Positions 18,724 through 25,407 of a DNA stretch of 25,407 bases are shown in pieces. Position numbers and translations under genes: made by a program. The DNA comes from Butyriboletus loyo (taxonomy: Eukaryota; Basidiomycota; Agaricomycetes; Boletales; Boletaceae). Location: NCBI GenBank assembly GCA_038093515.1, contig JBBPSI010000310.1:1-25407 (forward strand), given 5' to 3'. The notes beneath the pieces were generated by a model that did no database searches, was not told where the DNA came from, and saw only the letters and a list, made by a program, of their open reading frames with translations. Position 1 is the stretch's first letter, and every line of letters starts with the position of its first letter.

Positions 18724-19822
18724 ATGAGATGCCATATAAAGGATGCAGAGTGTGGGGAAATGACAGATTTTGCACAATTCTGTATTTACCTGGTTTTCCA
18801 GGTTTGGGAATAATGGAGAGAGGAGAGGTTTGAAACGGTCTGATGAGACTTTCCAGTTCTGTGCATGTGGCTGGGCCAAGGTAGTACCCAGTTTCAAACT
18901 CACAAGACAGAATGGTTTGAAAGGCATCAGTATGCTTGAGAATGGAGGGGCTATTGGGGGGGCAGTAGGAAGTAGTGATAGGTGGAATACTACCCAGGAA
19001 ACCAAATTGTAGCAACAGATGAAGATTAGGATATCTGAATATAAGTTTTGTGCTTGTAAGAAAAGAGTGCCATGCGAGGTGATTGTAAGGTGTAAGAGGC
19101 CTAAGCCTTCTCTGCTCGAGGGCAAGCCTGAGTGCCATGGTCTGTGGCTCTGCAGCCCGAACATTCATGGAGATGGTCCTTTGATGCACTGCTGCATTTG
19201 TTCTGTTGCCAGTCGAAACACACTTGGAGTCCTTGACTGTTGACGAGATGTCCTTTGCTGTTGTGATGACAGGGAGTGGAGATGCGCCCATCCCAGAGCA
19301 GCTCACTTTTGCATTTTCAGATGTTGTGAGGGAACTGCCTGAGGCACAAGAGGCAGGTGAGAAGTGTGGTTGTGGTCTGAAAGGAGCAACCTTGGCATGC
19401 CCCTCGCTGTGACCACCACATGATGTGTGAGGGAAAGACAAGGGCTCCTCCTTCAACTGCATCTGGGATGTGCACTGTGTGGAGGGGACTGGGAATGGGA
19501 GCGAAGATGTGATCACTGGGGATATGCTGACCATCAAGGATGTTCCCAAGTTTGTCACTGAACCAACGAACTGGTTTGTTCCAGCTGTGGAGTGAAGATG
19601 AGAGAGATGAGGTGAATGATGAAATCTTTTTTTTTGGTCATTATGCATGGAGAGGGGGGGGCACATGAAGGCTGCATGTAGCAGTGGCAAGTGGCAAGTG
19701 AAAGAGCAAATGGTGGCAGTGGTGAGAAAGCTGATAGGCAGTGGTAGTGGCATGTGGCAAAAGGAAGGGGGGGAAACCATGGCAAGTGGCAAGGGCCATG
19801 GTGATGGTGATTGGATCACCAT
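18724..19822 (-). pseudogene. Reverse-transcriptase-linked retroelement gene, interrupted
   Basis: The open frame from 19822 ends with TSPLSIIPKPGKPGKYRIVQ and NLSFPHTLHPLYGIS, the N-terminal fingers region of a reverse transcriptase of a type common in Agaricomycete genomes. The preceding LTPYNHLAWHSFL region fits the same gene. Before that, near 19090-19230, a zinc-finger segment (VCFDWQQNKCSSASKDHLHE, then CSGCRATDHGTQACP) lies in a different frame, so a frameshift separates the two. The catalytic part of the transcriptase is missing because the family-1 LTR begins at 18723 in the same orientation. The Ser/Pro-rich N-terminal 200 residues have no recognised domain. The upstream edge abuts the truncated Tc1 copy. 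The class (DIRS-like or other) is not settled. Confidence 0.65.
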
Positions 19823-19825
19823 ATA

Positions 19826-20222
19826 CAGTGGCTCAAAAAACTGTCCACATGTTTGTATGTGTTACATTGAATACCACTCAATGCAATACTCCCTGATCCT
19901 AACCCTAGGTGGTGGGTGTATGAAATAAGGTACCCATCCTTGGCCTTCTATTGGCCCAGGAATTAGGTAATATGGATAAGGTGTGATGGAATGTCAGCTA
20001 TTTTAAAATGACAGGTCATGCAGACAGTTGTTTGACTTTAGGTTTTGATCACATATATTAGACCCTAGATGCTGTAATATCATTACATACATACTCCTAT
20101 TATGTCACCTTTATGTAACTGAGTGTCAGCCAACATTTATAAACCCCATCCTCTTATATTCATTTTCTCATTGTTACTATGAAATCCATTTCCACCTCTC
20201 TAAGACAAAATATTATCTCTTT
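19826..20222 (+). mobile_element. Truncated Tc1/mariner copy (left 397 bp)
   Basis: It starts after TA (19824-19825) with CAGTGGCTCAAAAAACTGTCC and matches the element at 13373 through the inverted repeat, the 5' untranslated region and the first 15 or so transposase codons (MKSISTSLRQNIIS). Homology stops at 20222; no right end is present. Confidence 0.9.
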
Positions 20223-20480
20223 GGCTTGGGAGATCTGAGCACTTGCACTTTCAAGGATTCTATTGACTGACATCTTGAGTATTTGAGAGGGAAATAAGAG
20301 ATGATGTGGGTGGGGCAATATGTGATGGCCTGATATAATGAGGAAAATGTTCAATGTCCAGATCCCATGCATCCACATGTCTTTAAATACATGAATCTCA
20401 AATGGGTAATCATTAATTCATTGTTATCTTGGCTATGCTCCCCACCTAAGTCTCACTTCAACACAACCTGCCCAACTGCC
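20223..20480. other. Upstream spacer of the proline-repeat gene
   Basis: No gene is seen. The segment 20228-20265 (ATCTGAGCACTTGC, then CAAGGATTCTA) resembles one unit of the tandem repeat beside the full Tc1 element. Confidence 0.35.
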
Positions 20481-21560
20481 ATGAGCCCTGCACCTTGCCT
20501 GCAGAAAGATTGTGAATCCCTACCAATGGAGGGTAGGCACTGCTGAGTTTGTTTTGTCAACTCTTGTAAGTTCAACACTAAGTATGCATATGGACAATCA
20601 CCCTTTACAGCTGAGGTGTTCCACATCCCCTGTGAAGAGGCATCCCCCTTTGCCACTTCAGATGGGTGGGAGGATCTTGCAGGAGTCATCATTCCACTGC
20701 CACCCCTGCTGCTTCTCACCCCTACTCCAGCTCATGGATTCCCCTTGTAGGCATGGTTATCTCTCCGCCACCTCCACTCCACACTGCCACCCACAGCCCT
20801 TCCAATGCCCTTGCTGGCATCTTCATACCACCACCACCTCTACCTCCAGCCACTACCCCCAGCATGTCCAACCCTCTCTATAGTCTCAACATTCCTCTGC
20901 CGCTGACACTCCCCCCTGCTGCTGCCCCTCTGATCATTATGCTCACAGGGACCACCATTCCCACATCACCTCCCCACCCCACTGCAGTCCCCTGCCCTTC
21001 AAACTCCCTCTCTGGTGTCTTAATTCCACCACCACTGCCATTTCCCATCACTGCCTTGCACTCCACAGATGCCCTCACTGACATCTTTATTCCCCTACCC
21101 CCACCTATTCCCACATCTTTGTGTGCCCTCGGGGGCATCTCCCATCTCCAACCTCCACCACCTCCTGCCTTGGTTTCTGCTCCCTCAGCAGAAGCACAAA
21201 ATCCTGGAGGCTCTGCTCATGAAGACTCCATGGATGTGGACATGCCTGGTAAGTGCTCCCCTGCATTCCCCTGTGCCTCATATTGATGACCCTTGGGTGG
21301 TCTTCAAGACTTGCCTGCTGCCCCTCAAAACACCAACCCTGCCCCAGCAGATTTCACCAGGTACCAGTGCCTGCTCCAGGCAGAATTCTGTTATGAGACA
21401 ACAATTGTTATCAAGTGCACATGGGGTTCCGCAACTATTGCAGTTATACACAGTAACTGGTGATGGTAATGAGGAATAGCTCAAGCCTTAATCTCTCAAC
21501 TGTTGCCAGTGAATAAGACAAGTGGTTAAAGCTAGGGAATCCTAGCCCAAACCACGAGCC

Positions 21561-21591
21561 TTTATATATTACAGGAGAACGCGCACAGACC
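21561..21591 (-). promoter_or_regulatory. Family-3 core promoter: GGTCTGTGCGC box and TATA box
   Basis: On the minus strand GGTCTGTGCGC starts at 21591 and TATATAAA at 21568, a 23-bp offset identical to that in family 2. Confidence 0.6.
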
Positions 21592-21750
21592 AAGCTGTGC
21601 GTGAGACTAATTACTATACATGTACATACGAGAAGAAGTCAGGGTTGACAGAGATTAAATAGAAGTTGATGGCGATCAAAAAAGAAGAGAAGTAAACAGA
21701 GATTAAATACATGAGGCGTGATGTCATAGAGTCTGGGCCAGTCTGGACCA

Positions 21751-21815
21751 TGACGTCATATGCTTAGTCAGCCTGTGGTCACATGTATAATCCCACGATC
21801 ACGTGCATTGAGTCA
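21751..21815. promoter_or_regulatory. Cluster of bZIP/bHLH-type sites in the family-3 LTR
   Basis: TGACGTCA (21751-21758), CACGTG (21800-21805) and TGAGTCA (21809-21815) are perfect matches to CRE, E-box and AP-1/Gcn4 sites. They lie upstream of the TATA box in the minus orientation, where an LTR's U3 region would be. Function is inferred only. Confidence 0.35.
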
Positions 21816-22075
21816 CATGACCTTTGAAAGAGAAATATGATGAAGTGTGAACACAAAGTCTATTATAAGAGATACGATTATAACAAATTCCCATCCCACA
21901 TTCTGGAACTGCAGGCTTCAACCAGTGCAAAAATGAGCAGATGCTGATGGAGCACTGCTGCGGATCCCTTGGTAAGCACATTGCTGCCTATGCTTCCATT
22001 CATCCAACTAATACATCCATTTCCAGCCCCTGAGGAGAATGCAGCAGCACTTAGGCTGCTTCAGATGGAAGGGTT

Positions 22076-22504
22076 TGTTACGCTGGGCGCTAACAACTTA
22101 GAACAGCGAGGAGGCACTCTGGAGTAGCCTCAGGACTCTGGAGATGATTCTCAAGCTGGGTCTCAGACTATGTCTTAGTGTGCACACTAAGAGTCTGGAG
22201 GAGAGCTAATTGCTAGCAGGTGACTGTGTAGAACTAGATACTGTACATGGTATAAAGGCTGAGTCTTTATACTACTGGGATCTGCGCACAGACCATGTCC
22301 CTAATCGAGCCGCGAGAAGGGAAAGTACAAATGGGGAAGAGATACGCTAGAACGTTCTAGAGTATGAAGGAAAGTGCGTCCGTGTGCGGGAAGTGGTGAC
22401 TAAGCTAGAACGATTGGTACCGTTCAAAGGGAACTAGCTGTAAGCTAGGCGAATGAAGTAGTCCAAATGGTAGTGGATGGAAAAAGTATACCACTACCGT
22501 AACA
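22076..22504 (-). mobile_element. Solo family-2 LTR in an exon (429 bp)
   Basis: It is flanked by agggtt (22070-22075 and 22505-22510). Removing the LTR and one flank restores an open frame through GAA GGG TTT CCT GGA. Its orientation is opposite to the gene. The duplication is 6 bp here against 5 bp at the 9037 copy. Confidence 0.88.
22266..22294 (-). promoter_or_regulatory. Family-2 core promoter module
   Basis: GGTCTGTGCGCAGATC starts at 22294 on the minus strand and TATAAA at 22271, again 23 bp apart. Confidence 0.55.
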
Positions 22505-22874
22505 AGGGTTTCCTGGATTGGAACATCTCACTTTGGGTAAGGAGGATATCTCCACATCCTAACCTCCTTCATTCTTACATTTATGCAGAAGCCTTGAGTG
22601 CCTACTCAAATCCTCAAGAGAATCCTCTGCCTGCCACTACACATGGAGCACAGTGGCTCGATCCCCCTATTGAAAGGGTTATAAGGAGGTACAAATCCTT
22701 GTTCTTGTGAGCATGTGGTCAGCAGTGCAGGGCAGTGACAAGGGTATTGATGGAGCTAGAGAGGTTGGAAGCCATTCAGGCTGAAAGAGATAGGGTAAAT
22801 GGGATCTAAGTGTACATGTAGTAAACTATTGACATAACTCCTCAAAATATGAGATCCTTTGGCTGGAATTTGCC

Positions 22875-23578
22875 CTGCAAGCTGGTAGAAATTGGGGCCC
22901 AATATTTACCACTTAGTAGGCCCCTGTTGTTAGCTCATATCACCCTGCAGGCTCTCACCTGCTTGACATATTGCCCTGCAGGTAGAACAGCCACTGCATG
23001 CACCACCTGCATGCCCACCCATCAGCAGCACACATCACCATGTGGGAACACCCACCTGCCTTGTGTATTTCCCCACTGGACCCCTGCTCACTGTGCATGT
23101 CATGCCACAGGCCCCTTCATCAACCTTCTATAATGCCCCACATGCCCCTCATCTGCCTTCCATGTTTCTCCACAGGCCCCTGCCCACACTGCATGTCATG
23201 CTGTGGGCTCCCCATATATCCATTGCATTGCCCCATAGGCCTCCTGTCTGCTTAATGCATTTCCATGGGCCCCTCTCCCCCTGCCAAATTTCCCCACAGG
23301 CCCCCTGTCTACTTTCCATGTTTCTTGTGATCCCCCCATTTGTTGTGCATACAATTCTGTGGGTGCCCCTGGTCCACCTTCTGTATTGCCTAGCAGGCTC
23401 CCCACCTATTGTGCACATCACACCATGGGCCCCTGTTGGTGGAGCAGCCCACAAACATATCACCAGCAGGCCCACCCATCTGCACAGCATATCACCATGT
23501 GGGCCTGCTCATCTGATCGACATATTCACCTGTGGGCCCCTTCATCTGCTTTACATATCCCCTCACAGGCCCCCCATC
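22875..23578 (+). repeat. 32-bp minisatellite, about 20 degenerate copies
   Basis: The units are 30-34 bp, with AGGCCCCTCATCTGC followed by TTACATATTTCCCCAC as an approximate pattern. Because the unit length wanders around 33 bp, all three forward frames stay open for long stretches and give Pro/His-rich peptides with an 11-residue period; these are not taken as genes. The family-2 LTR inserted in the last unit. Confidence 0.75.
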
Positions 23579-24004
23579 TGTTATGCTGGGCGCTTACAAT
23601 GAGAACTCTGAGGCGGCACTCTGGAGTAGCCGCAGGACTCTTGAGATGATTCTCGAATGGGTCTCAGACTATGTCTTAGTGCACACACTAAGAGTCTGGA
23701 AGAGAACTAATTGCTAGCAGAAGACTGCGTAGAACTAGATGGGGTGCTACTGTACAGAGGTTGGGTTTATATAGTACAAGAGTCTGTGCACAGACCATGG
23801 CCCAATCAGGTCATGTGAGTTGTAAAGATGAAAGAGGACAGAATACTCTAGAGACTTCTGGAGTATGGAGGAAATGGTGTCTGTGCACGAGAAATGATGA
23901 CTAACTAGAACAGTTCATACCATTCAAAGGGAACTAGCAGAACACTAGGAGAAAACTATAGTCCAAATGGTAGCGGAGAGAAAAAGTAGACCACTACCGT
24001 AACA
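23579..24004 (-). repeat. Family-2 3' LTR (426 bp)
   Basis: In minus orientation it runs from TGTTACGGTAGTGG to CCCAGCATAACA. The flanks differ (ccatc before 23579, ttacc after 24004), as expected when one side is internal to the element. Confidence 0.85.
23766..23796 (-). promoter_or_regulatory. Family-2 core promoter module in the 3' LTR
   Basis: GGTCTGTGCACAGACTC starts at 23796 and TATATAAA at 23773, 23 bp apart. Confidence 0.6.
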
Positions 24005-24016
24005 TTACCCCCTTCC
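24005..24016 (-). other. Polypurine tract
   Basis: GGGAAGGGGGTAA on the minus strand abuts the LTR's TGTTACGG. This is the expected position of the plus-strand DNA primer and fixes the orientation of family 2. Confidence 0.7.
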
Positions 24017-24055
24017 CATGGTGGAGACTCCGACTCCACTACTTGAAGACTCCCC

Positions 24056-25293
24056 TCACTGAGACGCACCCTCATTGAAGTCATTGTTGTAAGCATCATT
24101 AGCACTGACATCTCCCCAGACATCCTCCCAGAAGGCACAGTTAGTGATGATATGGCCAATGGCACCGCATAGGCTGCAGACACGCTCTGGGCAAAACTCC
24201 TGAATATGACCTGGGGCAATCTGGTGACAGAATGGGCAGGTGTAGTTGGGGCAGTCCTGACAAAAGTGGCTGATGGTGCCACATTCGAAGCAGAGTTGTG
24301 GGTGGATGAGGCGAGGTCGAGTAGGGCGTGGGCTGGCATCAGGGGATCTGTCATCCAGGATGATGGGGGCATCATGAGTGCCTCAGTTGGCGAGATAGGG
24401 AGGTGGGGGTCCATACAAGGAGCTGGTAGAACCACCAACTGCAGTGAGGGGGGAGGAGACTCTAGGGATGAGCTGGATGGTGGGGGTTCCATGTCGAGTA
24501 GGTGGCTGGGGGGTGACAGAGCGTACAGCTCTGTTAGCGATTCTTCATCCTGCGGCGGTGAGGGTGACTGATCCTGGGATAAATCCAGCCTGGAGAAGCA
24601 CCTGGCGAGGTTGGTGACGCACTGTATGAGGTGGTAGGGGGGAGTGTCAACGAGCGACCTGGGGCTCGTTAACATCAGTCCGAAAGGACTTGAGGGATTC
24701 CCCGGTGGTCTTGCAGGATGAGTCTGCTACCAATGTGGTTGCAGGAGACTCCCGGGTGGATGGCACTGGGACAGATACAGGTGGAGGAGATCTTGCCATG
24801 ACAGGACGAGGCACTGGATTGGGGCCATGCATGGAGGGGTGGAGGTAACCAATGTGGTTGGCGGAGTGAAGGTAGAACTCTTGCTCCTAGGGAGCAAGAG
24901 CCATGAGAATGGGACAGAGGACAGGAGCCAGAATACCTAGCAGCAGTTGGTCGATGACAAACCTGAATCCCTTTGCATGAAGGATGTCCAGGGTGTACCC
25001 CCTAGCCTCTATCAAGGAGGACTCAAGGGCGGCGGTGTAGATGGGGGTTGGTTGTTGGGACAGAGATGAGTATGGATGGTGCAGGCAAGGGCATATGAGT
25101 GATAGAGGGAAGTGAGGGTGTGGAGAACATAGTCTCCAGTGAAATCCATACATTGCTCGAGAGCATACGTAGCAACAGGGTTTTCTGGCACGGCGGCGTA
25201 GAGGACATGGCAGGAGGCGACTGGAAGATGGGATGAGCGGATGAGAGGCTAAGGTGGGAGTGGGGTGTTGTTTTCAGTGGGAGGGATGGCCAT
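24056..25293 (-). pseudogene. Gag-like gene with three zinc knuckles, decayed
   Basis: The start ATG at 25293 is in a good context (AAAAATGG). The frame begins MAIPPTENNTPLPP, meets TAG at 25251-25249, and continues through NPVATYALEQCMDFTGDYVL. A frameshift near 25040 leads to EARGYTLDILHAKGFRFVID and EFYLHSANHIGYLHPSMHG. The rest stays in one frame to TGA at 24058-24056, interrupted by TAG at 24889-24887 and by TGA at 24649-24647, 24547-24545 and 24385-24383, each readable as former CAG or CGA. The C-terminus has three knuckles: CFECGTISHFCQDC (CX2CX4HX4C), CPFCHQIAPGHIQEFC (CX2CX6HX4C) and CSLCGAIGHIITNC (CX2CX4HX4C). These bind zinc and nucleic acid in Gag nucleocapsids and in CNBP-like proteins. 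The place beside a polypurine tract and LTR favours a retroelement Gag. Confidence 0.65.
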
Positions 25294-25407
25294 TTTTGTT
25301 TTACTGTGAGGATGGAGAGGGGAAATCCCTGGGGTGATGCAGTTTATAAGCTTTGAGTAAGGCCTGCACATGGACCAAGTTCCTGTTTGGTTCCCAAGTG
25401 TTCTCTG
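25294..25407 (-). promoter_or_regulatory. Leader/promoter region of the Gag-like gene
   Basis: On the minus strand TATAAA lies at 25348-25343, about 50 bp before the ATG. A diverged GGTCCATGTGCAGG box starts at 25376, 28 bp upstream of the TATA, resembling the LTR promoter module. The 5' LTR itself is not visible in the window. Confidence 0.35.

Larger units (their letters stand above)
21501..21885 (-). mobile_element. Family-3 LTR-like insertion in an intron (385 bp)
   Basis: On the minus strand it starts TGTTATAATCG and ends GGCAACA, with a TATA box near the 3' part, as an LTR should. It lies within intron 21453-21914 of the proline-repeat gene. No matching 5-bp flanks are visible (tcaac and aattc), so the ends or flanks have changed. 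Apart from the TG/CA ends and the promoter box it does not resemble families 1 or 2. Confidence 0.65.
20481..22809 (+). pseudogene. Six-exon proline-repeat gene (about 395 codons), broken by LTRs and a TGA
   Basis: The exons are 20481-20532, 20611-21248, 21309-21452, 21915-21971, 22027-22075 joined to 22511-22536 across a solo LTR, and 22589-22809. All introns are GT-AG and all junctions are phase 1; four are 52-78 bp and one is 462 bp because it contains an LTR. The start MSPAPCLQKDCESLPME is short but splices cleanly. Exon 2 encodes six or seven imperfect repeats of a motif like ALAGIFIPPPPLPP (also SLSGVLIPPPLPFP and ALTDIFIPLPPPIP), spaced roughly 25-35 residues. One frameshift lies near 20740. 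The C-terminal part has EENAAALRLLQMEGFPGLEH and, after TGA at 22708-22710, a likely coiled coil (RVLMELERLEAIQAERDRV) ending at TAA 22807. I recognise no family. Confidence 0.55.
23579..25407 (-). mobile_element. Family-2 LTR element, 3' part (5' end outside window)
   Basis: It contains a 3' LTR (24004-23579), a polypurine tract just upstream of it, and a Gag-like gene starting at 25293. No protease, integrase or reverse transcriptase lies between the Gag-like gene and the polypurine tract, so the element appears to be a gag-only, non-autonomous type. Confidence 0.6.

Noticed and set aside
21501..21885. Treating the family-3 insertion as certain because of TG...CA ends
   Set aside because: No target duplication was found, so it is kept only as LTR-like with moderate confidence.
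22875..23578. CRISPR-like array because of about 20 units near 32 bp
   Set aside because: There are no constant repeats separated by unique spacers; the whole unit is degenerate, and the context is eukaryotic.
22849..23649. Several overlapping Pro/His-rich open frames on the plus strand
   Set aside because: All three frames are open at once over a 32-bp minisatellite, and the longest runs into the LTR; this is repeat composition.

Overview
The window looks like a repeat-dense accessory region of a fungal nuclear genome, most likely a basidiomycete (Agaricomycete-like). The signs are short GT-AG introns (about 49-78 bp), copia-type and other LTR elements, a Tc1/mariner element with a DD34E transposase, a basidiomycete-style reverse transcriptase fragment, and many nested insertions. 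I see no tRNA, rRNA or CRISPR array. Family names come from motifs read by eye; no database was searched.

Layout. 1-834 (minus): the 5' part of an intact-looking four-exon gene with a polyproline tract and an AT-hook, running off the left edge. 1337-2439 (plus): a broken cysteine-rich zinc-binding gene. 2514-5072 (plus): a copia-like element ('family 1', 234-bp LTRs, gag-protease-partial integrase) with a primer site matching the anticodon region of initiator tRNA-Met and an inverted LTR of its own family in its leader. 5073-5539: rearranged LTR pieces. 5559-8595 (plus): an unrecognised five-exon gene (about 837 codons) whose exon phases all agree; it has two in-frame TGA codons and a solo LTR inside an intron. 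8680-9780: palindromic repeats split by a 425-bp solo LTR ('family 2'). 9960-13080: GTGTA-rich low-complexity DNA. 13373-14962: a dead Tc1/mariner element inserted in a degenerate tandem repeat. 15820-16640: three copies of a 280-290-bp repeat. 16640-17290: more GTGTA minisatellite. 17305-18723 (minus): a truncated second family-1 element carrying an insertion with a 5-bp target duplication; it sits inside a reverse-transcriptase pseudogene (18724-19822, minus). 19826-20222: a truncated Tc1 copy. 20481-22809 (plus): a proline-repeat gene of about 395 codons with one LTR in an intron ('family 3') and one solo family-2 LTR in an exon. 22875-23578: a 32-bp minisatellite. 23579-25407 (minus): the 3' end of a family-2 element with LTR, polypurine tract and a triple zinc-knuckle Gag-like gene.

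The loci do not form a pathway. They are linked by shared history: successive insertions followed by C-to-T decay. Almost every premature stop is TGA or TAG at a codon that can be read as former CGA, CAG or TGG, and two family-1 gag copies show CGA-to-TGA changes directly. The most distinctive pattern is a promoter module shared by two otherwise different LTR families: a GGTCTGTGCRC box exactly 23 bp upstream of a TATA box in all four copies.
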